NCBI GenBank assembly: GCA_017964055.1
Contig: JAGCSS010000354.1
Location: 1 to 8,039, forward strand
Direction of reading: 5' to 3'
Length of the DNA: 8,039 bases
DNA from: Lachnospiraceae bacterium
GTDB taxonomy: Bacteria; Bacillota; Clostridia; Lachnospirales; Lachnospiraceae
Below the pieces are notes generated by a model. That model was not told where the DNA came from, ran no database searches, and saw nothing but the letters and a program-made list of their open reading frames with translations. The position numbers and the translations under genes were made by a program. Position 1 is the first letter of the stretch. Every line of letters begins with the position of its first letter. Shown here one piece after another: positions 1 to 6,176 of this stretch.

Positions 1-73
1 CAGGTGAGTAATCTGCTTCCCATAGGGTACTAATGGGTGAAAACGTATTTCGGGGGATGCGGATAATTGGGGG

Positions 74-80
74 AAGGAGG
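74..80 (+). promoter_or_regulatory. Ribosome binding site for the small membrane protein
   Basis: An AAGGAGG match lies 8 nt before the ATG at 89 and fixes that start. I found no convincing promoter in the 88 bases available, so the gene may be read together with whatever lies to the left of the window. Confidence 0.8.
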
Positions 81-88
81 AGTTTTAT

Positions 89-427
89 ATGAAGTATGAT
101 AATGACAGTGCGTTAAGTGAGATCACTCGCAGAAAAAACGTACTCATCCGTGATCATAAGCGCAAAAAGATCGCAGAACTGACTGCAGCGACCGCTGTTG
201 TCGGACTGATGCTCGTATTGTCGTTCATGAACATGGACCGGATCACCGGCATAGACGAGATGTATTCCGTATACGGCTCCTTCCTGCTTTCGGATTCCGT
301 GGGCGGATATGTACTGGTCGGTGTGCTGTGTTTCGCAGCCGCGGTCATCATCACTCTGCTCTGCGTCCGCAGATGCGGCCGCAAGGATAGTCCTGTTTCC
401 GGCGAGGAGCGGGACAGCGCGCTTTAA
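89..427 (+). CDS. Small two-helix membrane protein, unknown function
   Basis: A 112-residue protein that I cannot assign to a named family. Visible layout: a basic, charged N-terminal segment (residues 1-29, rich in Arg/Lys), a hydrophobic helix at about 30-48, a loop of about 23 residues (49-71) containing YGSFLL and ending in GGY, a second hydrophobic helix at about 72-93, and a short polar tail beginning RRCGRK. Positive charges at both ends predict that both termini face the cytoplasm with the short loop outside. There is no cleavable signal peptide and no catalytic motif. The start is the ATG at 89, which has a strong AAGGAGG 8 nt upstream. The loop plus second helix resembles small membrane proteins I remember from Lachnospiraceae, sometimes near sigma-factor genes, but that is unverified recollection. 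A partner gene could lie to the left of the window. That it is a real gene is fairly sure; its function is unknown. Confidence 0.75.
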   Translation: MKYDNDSALSEITRRKNVLIRDHKRKKIAELTAATAVVGLMLVLSFMNMDRITGIDEMYSVYGSFLLSDSVGGYVLVGVLCFAAAVIITLLCVRRCGRKDSPVSGEERDSAL

Positions 428-483
428 GTTTTGCGCCATGCCCTTACGGGCAGATTACTTTGCCAGCTACTTTTATTCTATAT

Positions 484-529
484 CTAGGACAGGGGTACAT
501 GTCATCAGCGGCATGTACCCTTGTTCTAG
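484..529 (+). terminator. 20-bp-stem hairpin, probable terminator of the small membrane protein gene
   Basis: Bases 484-503 pair with 510-529 around a 6-nt loop, giving 20 consecutive pairs of which three are G-U wobbles (488/525, 492/521, 502/511). The core is GGGTACATG opposite CATGTACCC. A run of five T lies at 536-540, displaced by 6 nt from the stem, so it is not a textbook intrinsic terminator. The wobbles would become C-A mismatches in a transcript of the other strand, so the structure fits plus-strand RNA. It lies 57 nt after the stop at 427 and before the promoter of the next gene, which suits transcription termination or 3'-end protection. Confidence 0.55.
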
Positions 530-558
530 TCCGTGTTTTTACACCTGTTAAAGTATTA

Positions 559-587
559 TTGACTATTCTCCGCCTTATTGCTATCCT
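559..587 (+). promoter_or_regulatory. Sigma-A type promoter for the lyase-like gene
   Basis: The -35 hexamer TTGACT (559-564) and the -10 hexamer TATCCT (582-587) are separated by exactly 17 nt. A TG at 579-580 one base before the -10 makes it an extended -10. The expected start of transcription is near 593-595, giving a leader of about 60 nt before the ATG at 656. The leader can form a small hairpin (622-626 with 635-639) just before the ribosome binding site. No operator is evident. Confidence 0.6.
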
Positions 588-645
588 TAATGTGAAATCT
601 GTTGTTTACACGTTTAAAATCGGGTGTTTCAGAGCACCCCGGAAC

Positions 646-650
646 GGAGG
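646..650 (+). promoter_or_regulatory. Ribosome binding site deciding the lyase-like protein start
   Basis: GGAGG lies 5 nt before the ATG at 656. The frame is open further upstream to a TTG at 602, but that codon has no such site and lies only a few bases after the predicted transcription start, so 656 is preferred. Confidence 0.75.
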
Positions 651-655
651 CAGGC

Positions 656-2350
656 ATGAGACAGCACTATCTTACCGTGGTCAGGGATAACGATATAAGA
701 GTCGAACAGGTTATGCACAGGCAGGTGCCCGACGAGGCTTCGCCTTATTTCGGCGGATTTCGCGATCCGTTCGATCTCGTCGAGGCCAAATACGCGATCT
801 ATAATACCATGCTCATGATCACCGCCTATGTGACTCCCGAGAGCCGCTTTAAGGACTCTTCCGCCCTGTACGAACGGATCCTTGCGGGCTTCGTTTTCAT
901 AAAGAGCGTGCAGCATGAGGACGGCTCATTTGACTTCAACGACTGCAATTTCCATTCCGCTCCCGATACTTCCTTCTGCATCAAGCGCATGCTCCCCGTA
1001 TACTGCCTGCTGCAAAGGGATTTCCCGGGCAGCCCCGATATCGCGCGCATCCTCAACATCATGAAGCCGATCATACTCGATGCGGCCGAATCGGTTAAGC
1101 ACGGCGGCTTCCATACACCCAACCACCGCTGGGCCATAGCCTCCGCTCTCTGCATGTGCACAAAGGTATTCGGCGATCCTTCCTTCGCGGATTCCGCAAA
1201 ACGGTATCTGGACGAGGGCATCGACTGCAATGAAGACGGCGAGTACACCGAGCGTTCCGCCGGCAATTACAACCGCGTCACGAACAATGCCCTTATCATG
1301 CTCGCGGCCGCCGTCGGCGACGATTCCTACTGTGAGCACGTGATCCGCAATCTCAGGATGATGCTCACATACATCGAGCCCGACGGCAGCATCTTCACCA
1401 ACAATTCCACGCGTCAGGACCGCGGTAAGGTCTACTATCCGACCGACTATTATTTTGAGTATCTCTATATCGGACACAGGTTCAACATACCCGAGTTCCT
1501 CGACGCCGCAAACTATATCTTCGCTCTTTGCGACAGGCTGGGTATCCCGCATCAGGATTGCGCCGCCGAATTCATGCTGCTTCCGGAGCTCATCGGATTT
1601 GAACACACCGGCTGCGGGATTCCTTCCGAATACCGCCGTTTCTATACCGATTCGAACATCATCCGCGCACGCTCCGGGCGTTTATCATATTCGGTCATCA
1701 GCGGCTGCTCGAGCTTTCTGTATTTCCGCTCAGGGTCGCTCACATGCGGCTTTAAGCTCGGCGCGAGCTTCTTTGAGCACAGAGCCTTCATTCCCGAAAG
1801 GCTCGAGGCACTGCGCCCCGACGGAACACCCGCCGACGCGGCATATATCGGGTCGGATGCTCCCGTGGTATTCAGGCTCTTTCAGAAAATGGAGGGCCGC
1901 TACAATCTCCCGTTCGCCGATAAACCCGCGACTTCCGACTGGCATAAAATGGACCATTCAAATAGAGGCACCGTCCCCGGTACCGATATGTTCTTTGAGA
2001 TCACGGTAACTCCCGTATCCGACGGCATAGACCTCGATCTCAACGTATACGGCACGGAAAACGCGCCGTTCCGCCTCGAGCTCAGCTTCGATCCCGGCTG
2101 CAGGGCCGAGAGTGAGCATTTCATCGCGGAAGGGCACGCCGGTGCGGGCATGGTCGCAAAGGACGGCACGCTTACGGTTACTAAAGGGAATGACGCCATC
2201 GAACTCGGTCCCTGCTTCGGCACGCATAATTTTACCGCAGGCAAGTTCGGCAGCGAACCCAGAAATCCTGAGTGTTTTACGGTCTATCTGACCGATATCA
2301 CCCCGTTTGAGCACAAGCTGCGTATCAGAGCGCTCCCGGCATCATATTAA
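656..2350 (+). CDS. Heparinase II/III-like polysaccharide lyase family protein (putative)
   Basis: A 564-residue protein that looks like a cytoplasmic relative of the tyrosine-using polysaccharide lyases (heparinase II/III, alginate lyase type), which split uronic-acid glycosides by beta-elimination. Residues about 35-310 are helix-rich, as in the alpha/alpha toroid of that group. They carry HEDGSFDF (87-94), a PDTSF segment (103-107), PNHRW (155-159) and EYTERSAGNYN (196-206). In these families an Asn/His pair and a Tyr form the active site, and N156, H157 and Y197 or Y205 are my candidates. TRQDRG (252-257) is another conserved-looking loop. From about residue 335 to the end the sequence alternates short beta segments, consistent with the C-terminal beta-sandwich. 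There is no signal peptide or membrane helix, so any substrate would be an imported oligosaccharide. No transporter or glycosidase gene adjoins it, so no substrate can be inferred. The start is the ATG with GGAGG 5 nt upstream. The family call is from motif memory; enzymatic activity is unproven. Confidence 0.65.
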   Translation: MRQHYLTVVRDNDIRVEQVMHRQVPDEASPYFGGFRDPFDLVEAKYAIYNTMLMITAYVTPESRFKDSSALYERILAGFVFIKSVQHEDGSFDFNDCNFHSAPDTSFCIKRMLPVYCLLQRDFPGSPDIARILNIMKPIILDAAESVKHGGFHTPNHRWAIASALCMCTKVFGDPSFADSAKRYLDEGIDCNEDGEYTERSAGNYNRVTNNALIMLAAAVGDDSYCEHVIRNLRMMLTYIEPDGSIFTNNSTRQDRGKVYYPTDYYFEYLYIGHRFNIPEFLDAANYIFALCDRLGIPHQDCAAEFMLLPELIGFEHTGCGIPSEYRRFYTDSNIIRARSGRLSYSVISGCSSFLYFRSGSLTCGFKLGASFFEHRAFIPERLEALRPDGTPADAAYIGSDAPVVFRLFQKMEGRYNLPFADKPATSDWHKMDHSNRGTVPGTDMFFEITVTPVSDGIDLDLNVYGTENAPFRLELSFDPGCRAESEHFIAEGHAGAGMVAKDGTLTVTKGNDAIELGPCFGTHNFTAGKFGSEPRNPECFTVYLTDITPFEHKLRIRALPASY

Positions 2351-2360
2351 GGCAAGCCAT

Positions 2361-2381
2361 GTACACGTTTTGTGTATTTTT
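2361..2381 (+). terminator. Weak possible terminator after the lyase-like gene
   Basis: A short stem TACAC/GTGTA (2362-2366 with 2372-2376, 5-nt loop) is followed directly by five T (2377-2381), 11 nt after the stop codon. The shape is that of an intrinsic terminator, but the stem is only five AT-rich pairs, so efficiency would be low. Confidence 0.3.
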
Positions 2382-2412
2382 ATAAGTAATCCATAAATAT
2401 TCAATCTTCGCA

Positions 2413-2441
2413 TTGACCTGACACTATTTTTCGTGTATCAT
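2413..2441 (+). promoter_or_regulatory. Sigma-A type promoter for the chemoreceptor gene
   Basis: TTGACC (2413-2418) and TATCAT (2436-2441) are separated by 17 nt, each one base from consensus. Transcription should begin near 2447-2448, leaving a leader of about 45 nt. The block CATTGACCTGAC around the -35 recurs with one change before the cyclase gene (3971-3982). Confidence 0.65.
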
Positions 2442-2477
2442 TTTTAATGTTACATGCAATAATGACAATGCTGATGC

Positions 2478-2485
2478 AAAGGGGG
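2478..2485 (+). promoter_or_regulatory. Ribosome binding site deciding the chemoreceptor start
   Basis: AAAGGGGG lies 6 nt before the ATG at 2492. Upstream in-frame ATG codons at 2447, 2462, 2468 and 2474 lack a comparable site, and the first falls at the predicted transcription start. The protein from 2492 also begins with a typical short polar lead-in before its first membrane helix. Confidence 0.7.
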
Positions 2486-2491
2486 CTATTT

Positions 2492-3943
2492 ATGACCAAA
2501 GATCAATTTATCAGAGCAAATAAACAGACATTCGTTATCAACATGATCGTTCTGGTTTCGGCGATCCTGCTGATGTTCTTCCAGGGGTTGAAAACCGGCT
2601 TCAATTTTATTGTTATCAGTGAGCTGATCACTTCGGTCATCTCGTGCGCGCTTATGGTCGCCGGCATTACAAAAGGCCGCGACAACAAGCTCGGACTCAC
2701 TCTCATTCTGGTCGGAGCGGCATTGCTGTACGTAGTCATCATGCTGGTCCAGAATGACCTTATCTTCTTCTCCTACGGACTTCCGATACTCATCTCATGC
2801 ATCGTATATATGAACGCAAAAGCCTGCATGATGGGCAGCGCTGAGCTTTTTATCCCGTATCTGATCGTTCTCATACGCAATGTGGCGGCCGGCACAGGCG
2901 ATCTGAAGGCATATATGATCGACACCGTAGTCCTGATACTGGCCATCGTGGCAGCCAACATGGTAGTACGCATGCTCTTGAGATTTACCACCGAGAATAC
3001 CGACGCCATCCGCAAGGCTTCCGATGAGCAGAAACAGACTGCGGACCGCATTATGACCACAGCGGACAACGTGCGTGAAATGTTCGGCAAGGTAAAGGAA
3101 AACATGGCCTCTCTGCAGACTATTATCCGCGGCAACAACCAGGCTATGGAGCAGATCGCTCAGAGTACCGAGAGCACGGCACAGGCCATTTCGGTTCAGG
3201 CGGATAAATGCCGCGAGATCAGCGATCAGACCGATGCCACCAGACAGAGCAAGGATCAGATGACCACCGCAGCCGAAGCGGCCAGCGGAGCTATCGACAG
3301 CGGCAACAAAGTCCTTAAGGAGCTCCGGGACAAGGCCCATGACGTAGAAGTAGTAAGCCGTGAGACCATAGACGCGACGGCGGTTGTCACCAATAAGATC
3401 AGCGATGTACAGGAGATACTCAAGTCCATCCTTACTATCTCCGGTCAGACCAACCTGCTCGCGCTCAACGCATCGATCGAGGCAGCAAGAGCCGGCGATG
3501 CGGGACGCGGCTTCGCCGTTGTTGCCGAAGAGATCAGAAGCCTGTCAGAGCAGACCAATGAGGCTTCCAACAAGATCACCGAGATCATCAACGAGCTCAC
3601 TGGCAATATCAATTTTACGGCTCAAAGCGTTGAGAAGACCATGGATACCGTTAAGGAACAGAACAGTATGATCGCGACCACGGGCGAAAGCTTCGATCTG
3701 ATCAGCCAGAATGTATCCGATCTGATCAGTCAGTTCTCGGGACTCGAGGCCGGCGTTAACAAGATCGCCCGCAGTACTTCGGAGATCAATGACAGCATAA
3801 CGAATCTGTCCGCGACCAGCGAAGAGGTTTCGTCTCTTTCAAACGAGGGCGTATCGTCTTCGAACGCCGCGGTATCCGCCTGCACGGAGCTCGGCGATAT
3901 GCTGCTCGACATATACAAGGCCATTGACAGCCTTTCGGCTTAA
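2492..3943 (+). CDS. Methyl-accepting chemotaxis protein with multi-helix membrane sensor, no HAMP
   Basis: A 483-residue chemoreceptor that would signal to the CheA kinase through CheW. The N-terminal third is hydrophobic, with about six membrane helices (near residues 13-30, 37-59, 67-86, 89-107, 117-133, 140-163) joined by short loops, so no periplasmic ligand domain is visible. From about 165 the rest is a coiled-coil signalling domain. Its hairpin tip is canonical: [20 protein letters not shown] runs from about 313 and is followed by [20 protein letters not shown]. No HAMP domain separates membrane and signalling parts. The arms on each side of the tip are roughly 155-165 residues, which suits the long 44-heptad class common in Bacillota; this is a length estimate only. 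Gln/Glu-rich stretches near 220-300 and 430-455 are plausible methylation regions. The C-terminus ends DSLSA, without a CheR-tethering pentapeptide. The signal may be sensed within or through the membrane, but the ligand is unknown. The neighbouring diguanylate cyclase gene has a similar promoter. Confidence 0.93.
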   Translation: MTKDQFIRANKQTFVINMIVLVSAILLMFFQGLKTGFNFIVISELITSVISCALMVAGITKGRDNKLGLTLILVGAALLYVVIMLVQNDLIFFSYGLPILISCIVYMNAKACMMGSAELFIPYLIVLIRNVAAGTGDLKAYMIDTVVLILAIVAANMVVRMLLRFTTENTDAIRKASDEQKQTADRIMTTADNVREMFGKVKENMASLQTIIRGNNQAMEQIAQSTESTAQAISVQADKCREISDQTDATRQSKDQMTTAAEAASGAIDSGNKVLKELRDKAHDVEVVSRETIDATAVVTNKISDVQEILKSILTISGQTNLLALNASIEAARAGDAGRGFAVVAEEIRSLSEQTNEASNKITEIINELTGNINFTAQSVEKTMDTVKEQNSMIATTGESFDLISQNVSDLISQFSGLEAGVNKIARSTSEINDSITNLSATSEEVSSLSNEGVSSSNAAVSACTELGDMLLDIYKAIDSLSA

Positions 3944-3971
3944 CAAACCCGCGTACCTATGCAATTTATCA

Positions 3972-4000
3972 TTGACCTCACGGGCGCAAATGCCGATAAT
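3972..4000 (+). promoter_or_regulatory. Promoter of the diguanylate cyclase gene
   Basis: TTGACC (3972-3977) and GATAAT (3995-4000) with a 17-nt spacer make a good sigma-A promoter. The -10 region also contains GCCGATAA (3992-3999), which equals the classical -10 of the flagellar sigma factor (sigma-28/SigD), although the matching TAAA-type -35 is missing. The start of transcription is expected near 4006-4007, at the left foot of the adjoining hairpin. Confidence 0.65.
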
Positions 4001-4003
4001 GTA

Positions 4004-4030
4004 AATGGGGCAGTATTTTACTGCCCCATT
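4004..4030 (+). promoter_or_regulatory. Perfect 12-bp hairpin at the 5' end of the cyclase mRNA
   Basis: Bases 4004-4015 are exactly complementary to 4019-4030 around a TTT loop, with the core GGGGCAGTA/TACTGCCCC. It sits 3 nt after the predicted -10 and ends one base before the AAGGAGG ribosome binding site, so the transcript should start in or at its stem. No T-run follows, which argues against a terminator for the upstream gene. Possible roles are 5'-end mRNA protection, control of ribosome access, or, at the DNA level, a palindromic operator. Confidence 0.6.
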
Positions 4031-4037
4031 AAGGAGG
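4031..4037 (+). promoter_or_regulatory. Ribosome binding site deciding the cyclase start
   Basis: AAGGAGG lies 10 nt before the ATG at 4048. An in-frame TTG at 4039 is only 1 nt away from it and so is not a usable start. Confidence 0.7.
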
Positions 4038-4047
4038 TTTGCGGTTA

Positions 4048-6060
4048 ATGTATAATTCGGGTGCGGGTTTATTCGCTTTTTTACTTCAGCTTATACTGTA
4101 TCGTAAGGCGCTCGGAAAAGACGCGGTTCAGGCCGGGTCTAAGACTGCCTCGCGCTTCAGGGCTTTCCTCATTGCCTCGGAAGGTTTTTTCCTGTTTGAT
4201 GCCGCATGGGGTTTTTTATACGAAAACCGCGGTATTTCCGCCGTATTCCCCTTCCTCTACTCAGCTACCGTTTTTTATTTTATCTTCATGCTGCTTACCA
4301 TGCTTACATGGGCACGCTATATAGTTGCATTTCTGGATAAGCGCGGACGCCGTTCCAAGACACTGCTCTATGCGGTTTGGGCGATATTTACGCTCGGACT
4401 GATACAGCTGATGGTCAACCGTTTCTTCCCCTTCATTTTCTCCTATACAGATGACCATGAGTATGTCATGGAGCCCGGCAGATATATCTCGATCGCCCTG
4501 CAGATCGCGCTGTACGTGGTCATTTCTTCATATCTGCTGTATATAGCGGTCAGATCCAGAGGCAGGGAGCGCGAGCGCTACGCTGCTGTCGGTTTTACCA
4601 CTCTCATGCTTGAGGTTTTCCAGATACATCAGTTCTTCGGCCCGCAGATGCCGTTTTATACGATGGGACTCGTGCTCGGGACGGCTATCATCAACTCTTA
4701 CGTTATAAACAGCGAGCTCAGAGACAAGGAAACCTACGACAATATCGCCACGATCCTCGCCGAAGGTTATGAAGTAATGTTCTACATCGACATTAATACG
4801 GGCGAATTCCTTGAATTCTCTAAGAGTTCGCAGTACGAATCGATGGAAGTACCCACCGCCGGCAAGGATTTTTATACCGAGACCCGAGAGAACGCCGCAA
4901 GATACGCGCATCCGGACGATCGTGAGTTCGCCGTGAGTCTGTATTACAAAGATGTATTGGTCGGCAACCTCGAAGGCAGGAAGTCTTTCTCATACAAATA
5001 CAGGATAAAGGTCGGCGAGGCATACAAATTCTTCCTGTTTACCGTGATGCGTGCCCACGATGACAGGCACTTCGTTCTGTACGTTAAGGATATCGAAGAA
5101 GACATCATGGTCGAAGCCCAGCGTAAGGAGAATCAGAAAAAGCAGGTCACGTTTACCCGCATAGCCGAAAGCCTGGCTTCGAACTACGACATGATCTACT
5201 ATGTGGATGTGCGTAATTCACACTATATCAGCTACGAAACCAGCAACATCTACGGTCAGCTGGAGATACAGCAGTCCGGCGATGACTTCTTTGCCGAATC
5301 TCTGGAAAACATTCCCCAGATCGTTCATAAGGGCGACAGGGATGCCGTAACCACGTTCCTGAGCCGCGACAACATGATCTCCGCTCTCGAGGACAAAAAG
5401 ATGCGCAGTCTCGACTACCGTCTGATGGTCAACGGTAAGCCGCAGTACTGCCGCATGGTCGTACGCAAGACCAGCGACGGCAACCATTTCATCATCGGTG
5501 TGGAAAATGTCGATGCCGAAGTCCGCAAGGCAAAGCAGCAGCTCAAGGCGCTGAATACCGAAAAAGAGCTGGCGCGCCGCGACGAACTGACCGGTATAAA
5601 AAATAAAAACGCATTCACCGAGCTGGAGCAGACCGTTCAGTCAAACCTCGACAAAGGCGTGGATTATTTCCCTTTTGCCATCGTCGTATGCGATGCCAAC
5701 AATCTTAAAGTGATCAACGATACCGAAGGCCACGTGGCAGGCGATGAATACCTCAAAGCTTCGGCGAAGCTTCTCTGCGATATATATGTCCACAGCCCCG
5801 TATTCAGGGTCGGCGGCGATGAGTTCGCGGTATTCCTGCAGAGCAGCGATTACGCAAACCGCGAGGCGCTTTTACAGAAGCTGCGTGACCGGGTACTGGA
5901 GAATCAGCGCACGAATGCCAGACCGATACTGGCATCGGGTATGTCCGAATTCATTCAGGGTACCGACGCTCTCGTATCCGAGGTATTTGAACGCGCCGAC
6001 AGGGAAATGTACGAGAATAAGGCAGAATTAAAAGGCGGACAGCCGCAGGCTGTACGGTAA
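4048..6060 (+). CDS. Membrane-bound diguanylate cyclase: multi-helix sensor, two PAS-like domains, GGDEF
   Basis: A 670-residue enzyme expected to make cyclic di-GMP from two GTP at the inner face of the membrane. The N-terminal 222 residues hold about six or seven hydrophobic helices (a short one near 5-18, then near 38-58, 66-96, 105-131, 147-168, 178-196 and 203-222). Two PAS-like domains follow, at about 233-350 and 368-487. They look like duplicates of each other: YEVMFYIDINTGEFLEFS matches YDMIYYVDVRNSHYISYE, and HPDDR matches HKGDR. A helical linker (488-510) leads into the GGDEF domain, which has RDELTGIKNKNAF (511-523), metal-binding D549, N557 and D566 within the DANNLKVIND...GHVAGDEYL stretch, and GGDEF at 589-593. 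All expected catalytic positions are intact. The product-inhibition RxxD motif is absent: that spot reads YVHS (580-583). No EAL domain is present. The gene has its own promoter and leader hairpin and is convergent with clpB. The catalytic call is strong; the signal sensed is unknown. Confidence 0.92.
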   Translation: MYNSGAGLFAFLLQLILYRKALGKDAVQAGSKTASRFRAFLIASEGFFLFDAAWGFLYENRGISAVFPFLYSATVFYFIFMLLTMLTWARYIVAFLDKRGRRSKTLLYAVWAIFTLGLIQLMVNRFFPFIFSYTDDHEYVMEPGRYISIALQIALYVVISSYLLYIAVRSRGRERERYAAVGFTTLMLEVFQIHQFFGPQMPFYTMGLVLGTAIINSYVINSELRDKETYDNIATILAEGYEVMFYIDINTGEFLEFSKSSQYESMEVPTAGKDFYTETRENAARYAHPDDREFAVSLYYKDVLVGNLEGRKSFSYKYRIKVGEAYKFFLFTVMRAHDDRHFVLYVKDIEEDIMVEAQRKENQKKQVTFTRIAESLASNYDMIYYVDVRNSHYISYETSNIYGQLEIQQSGDDFFAESLENIPQIVHKGDRDAVTTFLSRDNMISALEDKKMRSLDYRLMVNGKPQYCRMVVRKTSDGNHFIIGVENVDAEVRKAKQQLKALNTEKELARRDELTGIKNKNAFTELEQTVQSNLDKGVDYFPFAIVVCDANNLKVINDTEGHVAGDEYLKASAKLLCDIYVHSPVFRVGGDEFAVFLQSSDYANREALLQKLRDRVLENQRTNARPILASGMSEFIQGTDALVSEVFERADREMYENKAELKGGQPQAVR

Positions 6061-6081
6061 AATAATAACAAGGCCAACAAC

Positions 6082-6167
6082 AAGACAAGGGGACGGTTCT
6101 TCTGAAGACAAGGGGAGGGTTCTTCCGGCTGCGGAATTCGCATCCGAAAGAACCCTCCCCTTGTCTT
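6082..6167. repeat. REP-like repeat: two direct and one inverted 23-nt unit
   Basis: Unit 1 (6082-6104) and unit 2 (6105-6127) are adjacent direct copies that begin AAGACAAGGGGA and differ at only two of 23 positions (6094/6117 and 6103/6126). Unit 3 (6145-6167) is an inverted copy that matches unit 2. Units 2 and 3 form a perfect 20-bp stem (6105-6124 with 6148-6167), continued past one mismatch by a weaker inner stem around GAATT. Short GACAAGGGGACGGTTCT-like palindromic repeats are, from memory, scattered between genes in many bacterial genomes and are often linked to REP-associated (RAYT, Y1-type) transposases; that link is not testable here. It fills most of the space between two convergent genes. 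Confidence 0.75.
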
Positions 6168-6176
6168 ATCTTAATA
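6105..6176. terminator. Probable bidirectional terminator between the cyclase gene and clpB
   Basis: The long hairpin formed by repeat units 2 and 3 is the only strong structure between the convergent stop codons (6058-6060 and 6177-6179). On the plus strand it is followed by a moderately T-rich stretch (CTTATCTTAATAT, 6165-6177); on the minus strand the flank is less T-rich. It probably ends or stabilises transcripts from both sides even if it began as a mobile repeat. Confidence 0.45.

Noticed and set aside
602..655. An upstream TTG start extending the lyase-like protein by 18 residues
   Set aside because: The TTG lies within about 10 nt of the predicted transcription start and has no ribosome binding site, while the ATG at 656 has GGAGG at 5 nt.
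428..655. A c-di-GMP or other riboswitch before the lyase-like gene, suggested by the nearby cyclase
   Set aside because: I could not find the conserved core of any riboswitch class I know; the hairpin at 484-529 lies upstream of the promoter, so it is not in this gene's leader.
926..1606. A 226-codon open frame on the minus strand inside the lyase-like gene
   Set aside because: It is antisense to a gene with a good promoter, ribosome binding site and family motifs, and its own translation resembles no protein I know.
2447..2491. An upstream ATG extending the chemoreceptor by 15 residues
   Set aside because: It coincides with the predicted transcription start and lacks a ribosome binding site; the ATG at 2492 has AAAGGGGG 6 nt before it.
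4004..4030. The 12-bp hairpin as a terminator of the chemoreceptor gene
   Set aside because: No T-run follows it, and it lies downstream of the cyclase promoter, so termination there would silence the cyclase transcript.
6082..6167. The repeated units as a CRISPR array
   Set aside because: The two direct copies are adjacent with no spacer, the third is inverted, and no cas gene is present.
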